Notes: generated by a model from the letters alone, not told the origin. A stretch of 64,000 nucleotides of DNA from Kingdonia uniflora (GCA_014058105.1 JACGCM010001659.1:3906001-3970000), one strand, 5' to 3'; shown: positions 34,301 to 44,879, counted from the stretch's first letter. Translations and numbers: made by a program.

Positions 34301-37300
34301 GTACCTAGTAAAGCACATTATATAATAGATTGACTTAATTTGACTTTTTATACCGGGAATGCATATACACAAAGCTAGCTATCCATTGGAATCCATACTT
34401 TTTTATGTGTAAACCATTCACCGTCAAGGTCAATTAGCATGAAATTTCTTGGATCTGTTGAAGAATAGCTATAGTTGGTCTGAATCACCGTTTTCATAGT
34501 GTGGCCCGCTTATATGGTGCAGAATGTTGCTTTCCTAGGATAATGCCAAAGAGATGCATTTGGGAAGTCAGACATTATCTTAAGAAGAAATATTAATTTA
34601 CCTGCAGATACAAATGCAGTGAATGTCCTCCTACATGACCTACATGAATTTTTTGAGTAAGATTAAACTCAACAAGGTTTTGTGCCAAAAACCATTGCAA
34701 AGTGGCTAGGGGATTCGTGTGATGCTCGTATTTTAAGTTTTTCTGCGTACACTATCCAAAAGAAGTGTTTACAACTACCTCAGCGGGCAAACTCGCAAAT
34801 TACCAATGATTTTGTACATTTCATAGGGGCATAAATTATTGAGAGTATTGAGGATTTTGCAAACTAAACATGAAGCTTATATATGTGCAGTCATTTCATC
34901 ACTGCAGAGGTGTGTTGGACTTTGGTTCTGTTGTATTATGAGCTATTTATATTGCACTGAACGTGGATGTATTAGCTTGCTTCACAAGTTAACTTGGTCC
35001 TCAAACTATCTTGGGAATGAATTTACGACTCCTCTATGATCTATAAATAGAGGAATCCTTTTCACTTCTAATTAACTAATCAATAAACTCCATTCTTTTT
35101 TTCTTTTATCTCTTTCTACCTGGTATCTAGACCTAAATTTTTAAAAAACGCCCATCCCTTTTCTTGTTAGGCGATCTTCACTCGCCATCTTGTGGCGGTT
35201 CATCCCGTCCGATCCAACATCTTTGATACTAAAGGTTTGATTTTCCAAACTTATTTTGTCTTCCTTGTCATTGGAGCAGCTCCACTTCTCATCTTTTTGG
35301 AGGTATATTTCCATTAGGTATACCGTCTTGTCTTATTTTATTGGTGTTGCTCCACTATTATTATCACCATGTTCGGCTCTTCGGATGATTCTTCTTCTAT
35401 CAACACAGGCTCTACTCATGCTGGTCAGACACCTACTGCTGCAATTTTTGATATCTCATCATATCATTAGTATGCAACTGAAAGGTTGCAATTTTACGTT
35501 TTGGGTTCGGTCCGCTCGACTTTTTCTGGGTTCTAAGGGTAAGATTGGCTGGCTTCTACCCGGCAAAGTGCATAGTCGAGTCTCACTGAGACTGATGCTA
35601 CCTATGGGAAGTGGTTTACAAACAGCAGTATGATTCTTGGGTGGATTCTCAATTCGATGGAAACTGAAATCTACAAGCTTTTTACTTCCCACAAGACTGT
35701 TGTTGGTTTATGGACCGCCTTAACTGATATATATGTTACCTCTCAAAATGAGGTTCAAAATGAGGTTCAGGTATATGAGTTATACAGAGAAATTGGTCAG
35801 GCTTCTCAGGGTTCTCTTTCAGTTACAACATATTTTAGGTATCTCAAGAAGCGTTGGGAAGAACTTACAGTCTACACCTCCTTGACTGATATTACTCCTA
35901 ATACTGGGATGACACCAGAAATTGTTGTTGTTATACATAAACGCGAGAAAAAGCAAAAAGACCGTCAGTTTCTTATTGGCCTACAATATGAATTTGAGTG
36001 TATTTGCACCCAGGTTCTCAATACTTCACCTCTTCCATCTCTTGGTGAAGCCTATGCCTTGATTGAGAAACATGAACATCATGGGAAGTTATCCTCTAAA
36101 GTTCTGGTAGTGTCTAATGCTCCTTCTTCAGCTGATCAGATGGCCTTTGCTGCCAACTTTCGCTCTTCTTCATATTCAGGATGTGCCCGTTCTATTGCTC
36201 CATCAGGACGTACCCCCGTGGTCGTAACCGGCCTTATTGTGATAATTGCAAGATTGACGGTCATTACCGCCATACCTATTATCAGCCCCATCCACAATTC
36301 AGACCGAATAAAGATAATGGCAAGACGGGTTATGGGAAGCCTCGTACAGCAGTGCACTAAATGTGGATGTATTAGCATGCTTCACAAGTTAACTTACTCC
36401 TTAAGTTAACTTGGTCCTCGAGCCAGGACTCCTCTATGATCTATAAATGAGGAATCCGTCTCACTTCTAATTAACAAATCAGTACACTTCTTTCTTTCAT
36501 TTCTCTTTCAACTGGTTCCTATAAATGGCGTGAACTACTAGAAACTGATTTTTGTTATGGGGCATCCTCTTTGGGCATATCTGCCAATCCACTTTTTGTA
36601 GCCGTATTTTCAGCAACAGCTGGAAAGAGGTCACTCCAATCCTTTGATTATGGGACACTAGTTAAGAGTCAAGAAATCCAAAGATTGGGATCATCTTCCC
36701 AAGTTATAAAGTGAGAGATGCGCCTTTTGGAACACGGCTTCCAGAGAGCTACTTTGCTTCACAGGAAAAACGTGGCAGATGTTAAAATTCATAGATATAC
36801 TTCATAATGCTCAATGTCTACTGACCACTTTTTTTGAGGATTTATGTGGTAACTCTTTCCGGAATGTTTATTGCAATGTACATATATATGATATTTTATG
36901 GTTTTGTCGTACTGTGAAATACCAGTTAATCTACCCGTAATTATTGCATGTCATGATACAGAAAGATGTCAGAGTTAAAGCCCTGATGAAAGAATGATGG
37001 CTCCGTATATAACGCTTCCTACCATAATAGTAGTTTACGCCCCATTTACCGAAGAGATAGGCTTTGGTAAAGACCGCAAGAAACAAAGGAGTGCATTTCA
37101 TCCTAAATTATTGATATTGCAAAGGGAGGAGAGTATCGGTGTTGTTACTTCAGCAAATTTAAATACATAGAAGTCGAATCATGTGCCCAATATCGTCTAC
37201 TGGCAAGACTTTCTATGTAGAGATGTTCCCGATTATTCATCTCTCTCTATGTATCCTATCGTTGGAGAAAAAAACAGGACTAAGAACTGATTGTGTTGCT

Positions 37301-39170
37301 CATCTAGCTGGATTTATGGCGTCTCGTGTGGTTGGCTTACCATTCAGTTGATAAAGTATGACCTAAGAGGGGAAGTCAGGAATCTGGTTATTTCCATCCC
37401 GGGAAGGCTAGCTATCCATTGGAATCCATGTACTGCTTGTCTACTTACCATTCTTCGTCAAGGTCTATCTGCATGGAGTTTCTTGGATCTGCTTAATCAC
37501 CTGTATAGTAGATTAATGTTTTCATAGTATGACCTATTCAAATGGTGTACAGCTTAAGACGCTACTTTCCTTGGAAAATTTCGAAGAAATGCATTTGAAC
37601 TGTGTGAAGCTGTCTTACAATTCTTGCAGATGCAAATGCTGTCAGTATTCTCATTGGTGATCTAGACGAATTATCTGAGGGAGATAACGAAAAGAAAGTA
37701 GCCCATCCACGTGATGCATGCCTTTTTGGTTTTTCAGCGAGCAGCAACGACAAAGTACCAATGATTTTGTATGTTTCACAGGGTTATAATTTATCGGATA
37801 TATCAAGCTTTGCAACCTGAACATCTTGTTTTTATTTGGTCACTCGTTTAATCAGTACATATGTGCGTTGATCTTTGGCTCCTAGAAGAGGTTCTAGGTC
37901 GATCCATATTGCCTGAACTATTATAAAATGATTTTCTTACCGGGCTCCACAATTGGAATATCTATCAGTCCATAATTTTTAACTGAATTTTCAGCAGCAG
38001 CTGGAAAGAGTCGCTCCAATTCTTTACTTGAGAGGAGTCAGATCCAGAGTGTGGGTAGTTGAACGCCAGTCAAGAGTTGATAAATCCGTCAATGAGGATC
38101 AGTTTTCCTATTATTGGAAGAGTGAGAGATGCTTTGTTTGAAACATGGCTTCTAGATGGTTACTTTGCTTCACAGAGTACATGTGGAAGAGGTTGATATT
38201 TATTTACATAATGCAGTTCCATATCCTAGTTGTAAAGTAGGTTATCCAATGCAAGTCAAGGTGGCTAGAATGTGCTTTCAGTCAACGAAAGATGTTTCAT
38301 CTTTCAGATGGATATATTATGGATCATATGATGTCTGCCAGCTGTATGAGGATTCCTAATGTCTACTACTAACCACCTCTTCTGTGGTGGATGAAAGGAT
38401 TCACGCCAATGAGTACGAGCTCGAATCATTCTCATTGTTCCCCACTAGATGCACATCATGGTACCAACCAAATGAGCTCACATTAGGATAATAATGTTTT
38501 ACCATTTGTCAATCCAGCCCTATAATACAAGCTCAATAACAGGACGAAAACGACAAGGGTTATGAGAGAGGTTTTAGATAAACTTGCTGAACTTGAAAAT
38601 GAAATTTTGGAAGAAGCTGAGGGTGTGGGAGAGATGATGGATAAGAAGATACCATATGAAGAAGGTGCAGGAAAAATGCTGCATGAGAATCTTGGGGCAA
38701 TGTGAAAATTTATCCAAACGTTAACAAGTTTTATTCATGTGAGTTCATCTCGCATCTCCTTTAGAAACTATTACTCTATTGGCGGTAGTATTGATTGTTT
38801 ATTCTTATTGATCACCTTGGGATCATCCGGTTATAAAACAGTGTCGATAGATGGTCTTAGAATACAAAATAAAGAAGAATAATACTCTAGATGTTTGACA
38901 TCCTGAGTAGTAATGCAACCACATTAGACAGGTGTAAGAAGAACCTACTCTACTATCTTAGCAAAGAAAGAGAGACAGAGTTGAGGTTTGATGCATACCT
39001 GTAGGTCCCAATGACAGGCGTGAGTAGAAGAGTAGCATTGATCCAGTTCTCAGTGATCTTGTGGTGAAGTTTTCCTGTTAGATTCTTCCAGAGACCAGGC
39101 ATCACCTGTTGCTGAAACGGCGACAAGGCATACACCACAGCCTTCATGCGTACAGGTGTCTTTCCCATCT
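25265..39170 (-). CDS. QCR8: QCR8, cytochrome bc1 complex subunit 8, split by a 13.7-kb intron
   Basis: Coding exon 1 (39168-38999) reads MGKTPVRMKAVVYALSPFQQ, then VMPGLWKNLTGKLHHK and NATLLLTPVIGTY and ends AG|GTATGC. Exon 2 (25313-25265) follows acceptor TTGTATGCAG and reads YAQNYMEKEKLAHRY, stop. Joining the AG of exon 1 to the T of exon 2 makes a serine and gives 219 bases, 72 residues, the usual plant length. QCR8 is a small inner-membrane subunit of mitochondrial complex III (ubiquinol-cytochrome c reductase) with one transmembrane helix (about residues 43-58). A CTGACAG acceptor two bases before the ATG implies a 5' UTR intron. No other exon 2 or exon 1 candidate was seen in between. 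The frame is intact. Confidence 0.9.
25960..26340 (+). repeat. Three diverged tandem copies of a 120-150-bp unit
   Basis: TAGATTGTTAATATG followed by TTCCTCTTGCTACCC and an AGTTTCAAACATATCCCC-type tail recurs near 25985, 26135 and 26258. Non-coding. Confidence 0.7.
26568..29320. other. Intronic stretch without a recognised gene
   Basis: AT-rich, many stops in all frames. The open frames of 60-65 codons (27281-27478, 28351-28533) show no family signature. I see no transposon ends that I can pair. Confidence 0.55.
29320..29480 (-). promoter_or_regulatory. Candidate core promoter, minus strand
   Basis: On the minus strand TATATATA (about 29477-29470) is followed about 60 bp later by CTCTCTCTCTCTCT (29420-29407) and again at 29338-29325, a TATA box plus pyrimidine-rich leader as in plant promoters. 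No coding sequence could be tied to it; the first ATG opens only about 26 codons. Confidence 0.35.
30811..31174 (+). promoter_or_regulatory. Candidate promoter and short ORF, plus strand
   Basis: CTATAAAG (30811-30818) is followed by a 230-bp C-rich, stop-poor leader and an ATG at 31055 in context CCCCATGG. The ORF is 39 codons (MDNSNQDSNSIPDVATF..., TAG at 31174). It may be the first exon of a gene whose rest is lost, or chance. The next frame (31204-31548) is not clearly connected. Confidence 0.3.
31204..32530. other. Intronic stretch, nothing assigned
   Basis: The frame 31204-31548 (114 codons, KKLDQAFLRHLDPPIDAPPQ) has mildly protein-like composition but no family I recognise. The rest is AT-rich with no repeat ends that I can pair. 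Confidence 0.4.
32540..33915 (+). pseudogene. LINE C-terminal fragment (post-RT and zf-RVT)
   Basis: A 339-codon frame (32558-33577) starts in LPLLPSHLKARDCNPSINKM, the segment that follows RT in plant LINEs, and continues through SSLSKFFWHGHDENKRFTPI, WERICYSVNEGGLGIRNLGV and the zf-RVT zinc-binding domain (QAFHFWQPCMGSLATQDRLI, CVLCNRESEN). After a frameshift at about 33570 it continues to about 33912 (MIFVPRFALWHSLVCYTRF). It is 5'-truncated, without RT or endonuclease, and lies inside the QCR8 intron in antisense orientation to QCR8. The final RVT_3 RNase H is missing. Confidence 0.92.
34913..35118 (+). repeat. copia 5' LTR
   Basis: About 206 bp, TGTTGGAC to ATCTCTTTCTA, with CTATAAATAG as TATA box near 35040. 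Confidence 0.72.
35366..36360 (+). pseudogene. copia gag
   Basis: The longest frame is 35630-36409 (259 codons): NSMETEIYKLFTSHKTVVGL, VYELYREIGQASQGSLSVTT, YFRYLKKRWEELTVYTSLTD and DRQFLIGLQYEFECICTQVL. This is the UBN2/retrotransposon gag pattern of plant copia elements. A different frame at 36230-36350 gives the zinc knuckle CDNCKIDGHYRHTYY. The N-terminal part is upstream (ISSYHHYATERLQFYVL) and frameshifted. In active copies it forms the particle. Confidence 0.88.
36352..36510 (+). repeat. copia 3' LTR, truncated
   Basis: 159 bp corresponding to the last three quarters of the 5' LTR, with CTATAAATGAGG in place of CTATAAATAGAGG. Confidence 0.75.
38346..38705 (+). pseudogene. Unidentified coding-like tail
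   Basis: A plus-strand frame with three stops (TAA, TAG, TAA) followed by 59 open codons to TGA at 38703. The end reads TRVMREVLDKLAELENEILE, then EAEGVGEMMDKKIPYEEGAG and KMLHENLGAM. It is acidic and likely helical at the end. I do not recognise a family. It follows block b' of the tandem duplication and lies about 290 bp from QCR8 exon 1 on the opposite strand. It may be the last exon of a decayed gene. Confidence 0.45.
38999..39170 (-). CDS. QCR8: QCR8 exon 1 (coding 39168-38999)
   Basis: 56 codons plus two bases. The start is the ATG two bases after acceptor TTTGCTGACAG, not the upstream in-frame ATG at 39180, which lies in the preceding intron. It codes the matrix-facing N-terminus and the membrane helix. 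Confidence 0.92.
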
Positions 39171-40760
39171 CTGTCAGCAAATGTTAGCAACAATAAGAGA
39201 TTGTAAGCATTGTAACATGGTAATCATACAATAGTACCTAAAAGGAAGAAACGACGAATGAAAAAGTTCATTATGCATTACATTTACAGTAAATAATGAA
39301 ATACGATCATGGAATGGTTAATCATCCAATGTACTTCCATTTTTGTTAATTAATTTTTTATTAATATGCACCTAACCAAAGGGGGACTATTTAACCTAAC
39401 ATTTCCTTTCTTGCAATGTTAATACTATGAACTATGGAATCTGTAGTAACTCACCATGTTAAATGTGTTTTGGAACACCTATACTAAGTCCTACATCTTA
39501 ACATCCAAATGTCACATATAAGATAGTCACTACGCACATGAAATATTGTAGCAATGCATTAAATATAACCCCGTAAAGACATTGCAAACATTAACTGTGA
39601 ACTAGAAGTACCATAAATCCTAAAATTCCCGCTCTTGCAATCTCTCTCTTCATCTGTTTCTGGGCTCTGAAACCCCAAGCAACCCTACGAGGATACAAAC
39701 ATGAAAAAGCAGAAATATGATTCTATCGGCTACTTGGATGAGGGAAGGATATCACAAACTTCTATTTCCGAACATGTACAGGAAAAAAAAAACACAATGC
39801 TAAGGAAGGAGATGAACGAGCTGAGTTGGAAAAGATTGAGATATATTACACATGGCATTAACAAAGCACACACTAATAAAATGTGAGCATAACGTGGAGG
39901 ACGCCCAAAGCAGCTTAGAGGAAGGAACGTCAAAACGCGTGTATCAACAGAATGGATATTGAGAGAATAAGACAAAAAATAAAAGACAACTACTGGAATT
40001 GTTCAAAGAAGCTAAAGCTGCTGGGGCGATGTTGCAAATGTCATGCCCGCTTGCTTTATCTGAACATGCAAGAAGAGAGCGAGAAGAGCAACAAAGCAAA
40101 GCGAAAAAGTCTACATAGGCGACTTAGAAAAGGTAACGATGCTATAACCAACGTCGTCACAACACTATGGAGGGAAATAAAGTCGCCAAACTGCATGAGC
40201 TTGGGCTATATCACCGTGCATTAGTCAACCGTAAGCTTGCAAAACATGCATAGAGAGGAAAAGAAAGAAACGAAAGAGAGGGAAGTGCAGCGAAACCAAG
40301 GAGGAGTAAAGTGAAATTGTTATCTTGGATAACGTGAGAATATCACAACGTGTGTTATCAGCATGTATGCATGAAGAAAGTAAACATAACACTACCAGTG
40401 AACATAACACTTCACTTCAGAGGGAAATAAAGTAGACAAGATGGACAGGGTTGGGATATCAAAATTTGCATTTGTGAGAGATGTGCTAGTAAAAGAAGAG
40501 GACGATGAAAAGAAAACATAGAATAATTTGGACCAAGGAACATCAAAAAGTAAGTCCACGCAACATGCAGTGAGAGAAGAAACTCCTGAGTCAATTTTGC
40601 AAATGACAACGTAAGAAGAGAAAAGGAGAAATATGAAACAGAGGCGCAAAAGGGACGGGAGAAAGGAACACTAAATGTGTGCTAGGACAACCTGTGGGTG
40701 GAGAAAGGGAGAAGAATGAAATAGAAGTACCTAACGGAGGGGAGAAAGTACTATCCACAG

Positions 40761-41735
40761 CTACGTTTTAGCACTCATTATGGGATGCACTGTGGCCACT
40801 CATTTGTGGAAGAGAACACTTACAAAATGCCTAGTTTCCAGAACTATTCTCAGCTTTGAAGAAGAGTACAAGTGATTATTTCCCTGAACCAAAAGGGAGT
40901 TTTTTCATACATTTTGAAAGTGTCTTTTTGCACCATGATATATCATATATGGTTGGAGAGAAACAGGAGAATTTTTGAAAACAAGCTCTGCACCTGTGAC
41001 TTTGTGTGGGACCAGATCAGCTATGAAGTCTTAACCAGAATCAAATTATCTCTCAAGTCTTCTACAAATAACACTACCATTGCCAGAGAAATTTGTAATA
41101 GATGGGGGTTCATGCCTACTTTTAGAACAAAAATGGTTAAAATCTGTAAGTGGAAAGCCCCTCCTGCAGGTACTTGCGCTCTAAACATAAATGGGGAGGT
41201 TTCTGCTTCAACAGGGGGAATTGGAGTTCTATACAGAGATTGCATGGGCATCTTTCTGTTAGGCTTTGCAAGGAAGGCAGCAGCTAGCTCTCCCACTCAT
41301 CAGGTGCTACAAACATTGCACAGGGGTCTAGAGATTGGGATGAAGAATGGCATCACCAAAGTTGCAGTGTCTACTAGCTCCACTTTCATAGTGGACCTAG
41401 TCAAGAAGAGGAGAAAGCCTCCTTGGAGATCCCATCATACTCTCAACCAAGTGGTAGCTTTCATAGGACAGTTCCCTAGTTTTGATATGGCTCATACCTT
41501 TAAGGAGGCAAATGTGTGTGCCAAAATTTTGTCTAATTTTGTTATTAATCCAGGAGAGATCTCAGTTACCCCAAGCCACTCCTAACCAGCAAGAACTTTA
41601 TGTAAAGGATGGTGCTAGGGACAAAATCTCCACAAGAATGTAATTTTTTTGGTGATTAATATATCTGGTTATGGGGTCCTTGCCTAACCCCAGCTTACAT
41701 CTCAAAAAATTAAAAAATAATAACTACGTTAGCAC
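40761..41735 (+). mobile_element. 5'-truncated LINE tail with target duplication
   Basis: Element 40775-41723. CTACGTTTTAGCAC (40761-40774) precedes it and CTACGTTAGCAC (41724-41735) follows it. The 3' end is A-rich (CAAAAAATTAAAAAATAATA). It starts within the zf-RVT region (SLWDALWPLICGREHLQNA) and ends with the RNase H-like domain. A 5' truncation, A-rich tail and 12-14-bp duplication are the hallmarks of L1-type insertion. Confidence 0.82.
40872..41585 (+). pseudogene. LINE zf-RVT end and RVT_3 RNase H-like domain
   Basis: 237 codons: MIYHIWLERNRRIFENK ends the zinc-binding region, WKAPPAGTCALNINGEVSAS starts the RNase H-like fold, and STSSTFIVDLVKKRRKPPW and HTFKEANVCAKILSNFVINP end it. 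The first catalytic aspartate is replaced by asparagine (NINGE). The frame itself is open to TAA 41583-41585. Confidence 0.88.
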
Positions 41736-42335
41736 AACTTCTACGAAGAGAAAGAGAGAAGAATGAAAGATCTCTAGGACCGTCAAAACATGCGTTAGCA
41801 CAAGAGAGCAAATTGAAATGGAAGCACAAAAGAGATCAGAGCAAAGAACAAAAAATGGTTTGCTGAGACAACCTGTGGGGATATTAGAGGAAAAGAATGT
41901 ACTAGAAGTGCGTAATGGGTCAGAGCAAGTGCTAGCAAAACTTATGTTAGCACAATATGCAGGGAGAGAAAGAGAGAAGAATCAACGAGCAAAAGAAACA
42001 TTCAAAAATGTGTAAGAGCCAGTGTTAAACAGACCATAACAGGGACCATTAAAATTTGTGTTAGCACAACGTGCACGGAGAGATAGAGAAAAAAAAACGA
42101 AAGAGAGAAATTAACATCAAAAAGTGTGCTAGCACCAGAGTCAAATGCACCAGAACAAGGCCTATCAAAATCTGTGTTGGCACAACGCACCCGAAGAGAA
42201 AGAGAGAGAAAGGGAGCAGAGAATGTAAGATTGGAAAGTGTGCTAGCACTGCCTGTTAGTAGAGAAAAGGATAAGAATGAAATAGAGGCACAAAACACAC
42301 CAGAGCAAGGATATACGTACCACTTCTACAGCAAC

Positions 42336-43092
42336 AATTAATTTTTCCAATCGAAATGCAAAAACAAGTCAGGTCAAAAATCTACAGCAACAACTAAAAA
42401 AGCCCCAACAATTAATTTCCCCCAAAAGGATATTCCTACCACTTCCCAATAAATCTATGGAGACTTATTTGAACAAATTGAGTAAAATCTTGAAAAAAAC
42501 ATTCTTAGCAGCACAATCAATTAACCACTAACCAAATAGGTGATAATAATATTATATGTTCTAATCATAAGAAATATGAAATAATAGAAGTCGATTTCAA
42601 TCACATAGAACCGTTACGACAACCTGATATTCCTATAAACCTAATCATAAAAGCGAACGAAATTATGTCCCTGCTTTGGCACCTATTCCCCACGCCCCTC
42701 CCTGGTTTGCGCCTCTGCAATTGTTTATCCTCCATGGAATTAACGTTCTTATCTTTATCTCTTATCGCTAAGTTTTAAACGTGTCATTGCTTTGCTTCAA
42801 TAATTTTATTCATTATATGTTACAGATTAATCATATTTTTCCATCATTTTCACGCCTTTAGAAGAAAGGGCTCGAAATCAATTACAGTTTTACCACAAAG
42901 ATAACTATATACTCATAGATAGAGCTTAAACAATGTAGAATTTTAAAATAAGCAATTATTTCCCTCTCCCTCTAATAATACATAGTAATTGATTGATTGG
43001 AGATCCCTAACATCGAAACAATCACAAATCTAAGCACAACGGCCAATGCGATTTAAATACAAAAATACAGATTAATTGGAGATCGATAATAC
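42336..43092. other. AT-rich sequence upstream of QCR8
   Basis: No gene seen. It contains a short poly-pyrimidine CCCTCTCCCTCT near 42965. Confidence 0.5.
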
Positions 43093-43190
43093 CTTTTTCT
43101 CAACTCTGGCTTGACGCGATCGCAATTGGCTTCAATTCAACTACAGTCTCTCCGAGAATCTTCTTTTAGACTCCATATTGAAACTGCGAT
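43093..43190 (-). promoter_or_regulatory. Candidate non-coding first exon of QCR8
   Basis: The minus strand shows a GC-richer stretch ending GTTGAGAAAAAG|GTATTA (43093/43092), a plausible splice donor, 3.9 kb before the QCR8 acceptor at 39171. It is on the correct strand and is the nearest good donor that I noticed. Upstream is an AT-rich region with CGATATATATATCG. Unproven. Confidence 0.35.
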
Positions 43191-43344
43191 ATATATATCG
43201 TAATTTTGCCAGAAGTTTCGCCGATGTTATACGATATATCGTCAATATTTTTTTTGTTTAAATATAAAATTTATTGACCAAATATATGAAATCAAATCAT
43301 CAACGTTAATCCTCCAAGTTTATGGATGGGGGTTTTACTTTAGC

Positions 43345-43975
43345 TACTATTTTTTAATTTTTTTTTACTTTTTTTGTAAATAAAGAATTTTTTATTAAAC
43401 ATGAGCTACAAGGCGTAGGAGGTTAACCACTGTAGCAGTTCTATTACAAAACACTAGGGGGTTATAAGCACCCCAAGACGCTAAAACATGTGCATTGAAA
43501 TTTAACGATCTACGAATGTACGTTAAGCTAAAATCTTTGAAAGTGGATAGAAGGTGCAGCATCTCTGGTACCACAGTAAGAACTCCCCGGGAAAGGTCAA
43601 CGTTTTTTTTTTTTTTCGTTCTATAAAAGTTTTGACAATGCGTTGACAATCCGTCAAAACCACGACTTTTTTTTATCCCCAACTCTTAAGCTTTTGAAAA
43701 TGGCAATTGCCTCTGCTTCCTCAACATCGTCAACTTTTATAATATCGTGACCTGTAACAATAATTTCAGAATTTGAAAACCAAATAACATAACCTATTTC
43801 ATTAGAGCTTTTGTTTTTTGACCAAGAAGCATCTACCGTAATAATACACCAACCTTTTACGACAACCGGGAAAGATCCTATAATCTTTGGATGAAGAGAG
43901 ACTGTTGGAAGAGGATAATTGACAATGTAGATCTTAGCCTTTGTCAAAACTTCTAACGGAATAGTTTTTTATTAT
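43345..43975 (-). pseudogene. LINE tail with RVT_3 RNase H-like domain
   Basis: The minus strand reads VVVKGWCIITVDASWSKNKS (first aspartate in VDAS), NEIGYVIWFSNSEIIVTGHD and EEAEAIAIFKSLRVG, then after a frameshift at the T14 run (43602-43615) GFDGLSTHCQNFY, TYIRRSLNFNAHVLASWGAY. The 3' end shows AATAAAAAATTC and A-runs (43345-43395). It is a 5'-truncated LINE fragment in sense with QCR8. Confidence 0.85.
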
Positions 43976-43999
43976 TAGAAATCATACTAGTACACCGGG

Positions 44000-44860
44000 T
44001 GCTAGTGGGACCAACCGTGACTTTGTTTTATTGAAATTTTGTAATAGATTAAGTAAACAATATTTCAAATAACTTGAGAAGTAGAAGCTTAAATTACCAT
44101 TAACAATAAAAGATAATTTCTAAATCTAATTAACTCAATGCTTTTGGCATAATTTACACTACCTTCTCCTTCACCTTCGCGTTTACCACCATAATCACTA
44201 AAAAGCCACCACCGCCACTAAAAATCTAATGCCCCTGCCACCACCGCCACTACTATCTAATGCTTAAAATTTATTTAACTTTTCCCCCATTCAATCATAT
44301 CCTCATCCATTTCTCACCAACATAAGAGCAGTAACACTAACACCTTTGGTATGTCAGAAAGGGCTTTTCATAGAGAGATTTATACAAACATATCTCACTT
44401 TCAAAATGAGCATATCTTACTTTTAAAGAGTAATTTCATAACTTGTTCTAATCATAAATGAATGAAATCGTATCGAACCAATCCTAGGATCAAAATGAAA
44501 TTAAATGAAATAAAAATGTGAGTAAATTTTCAAAGAGATCCGAAGTAGAATGAATCAAATCAAAATCGCAAAACCAAACCATCAGAAATTGATCTATTAA
44601 ATGACTAATCCACAATACGAATTGAGAAACCTTAATTAGAAGAATAGTACGAAAAACACACAAATTGGTGGGAGAATTCCTTTTTAGAGCCTCAATTGTT
44701 TAATCAAAATTAATTACAATCGAAATCCTCTCAAACCCTAAGTTTCTCTCTTAGAACTTGGATTGATTTAGCATGATCTAATCTTGCCTAGCCTTACCCC
44801 TTTATGAGGGTTACAAGTTCTTAGTTACAAAACTTGGACAAATATACTCTTAAACGCCTA
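44000..44860. other. AT-rich intergenic stretch
   Basis: CCACCACCGCCACTA-type microsatellite-like text near 44190-44260. No ORF or TE ends recognised. Confidence 0.5.
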
Positions 44861-44879
44861 AAACAATAGGCTGAATCAC

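Larger units (their letters stand above)
34911..36510 (+). mobile_element. Deleted Ty1/copia retrotransposon
   Basis: 5' LTR about 34913-35118 (TGTTGGACTTTGG...). The PBS is TGGTATCTAGACC, close to the tRNA-iMet site. Gag follows, then directly a 5'-truncated 3' LTR (36352-36510). The region coding protease, integrase, RT and RNase H and the start of the 3' LTR are gone. The LTR parts share GTGGATGTATTAGC, CTTCACAAGTTAAC and CTCCTCTATGATCTATAAAT. The flanks AGAGG and ACTGG are not a clean target duplication. Confidence 0.8.
33955..38400 (+). repeat. Diverged tandem duplication split by a copia insertion
   Basis: Block a (about 33955-34905) matches a' (about 36955-37860): AAATGGTGGTTCC/AATGATGGCTCC, GAGCTTCCTACCTTAATAGTAG, CTAGCTGGATTTATGGC, GCTAGCTATCCATTGGAATCC. 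Block b (36516-36870) matches b' (37890-38370): TTTTCAGCARCAGCTGGAAAGAG, CTACTTTGCTTCACAG. The order a-[copia]-b-a'-b' shows one tandem duplication of about 1.3 kb interrupted later. I recognise no gene in the unit. Confidence 0.8.
25314..38998 (-). other. Giant intron of QCR8
   Basis: 13,685 bp, GTATGC at 38998 to TATGCAG at 25314. It holds three diverged copies of a roughly 120-150-bp repeat, two promoter-like spots, a LINE fragment, a deleted copia element and a tandem duplication (listed separately). The frame 25377-25799 (minus) has no recognisable domain. Confidence 0.8.
39690..42335 (+). pseudogene. Arg/Glu/Lys-rich repetitive ORF debris
   Basis: A run of broken plus-strand frames (39701-39886, 39952-40224, 41818-42015, 42126-42341 and others) built from a diverged repeat: GTGTTAGCACAACGTGCACG then GAGAGAAAGAGAGAAG, encoding units like LAQRTRRERERKG and LAQYAGREREKNQ. 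At least eight copies lie near 40230, 40543, 40674, 41724, 41940, 42057, 42171 and 42239. A LINE (40775-41723) interrupts it. Such basic/acidic repeats occur near the N-terminus of some plant Helitron/PIF1-like proteins, but this is recollection only and no helicase motif is present. Confidence 0.5.

Noticed and set aside
34906..36515. Target-site duplication for the copia element
   Set aside because: The flanks AGAGG and ACTGG match at only three of five bases, so no claim is made.
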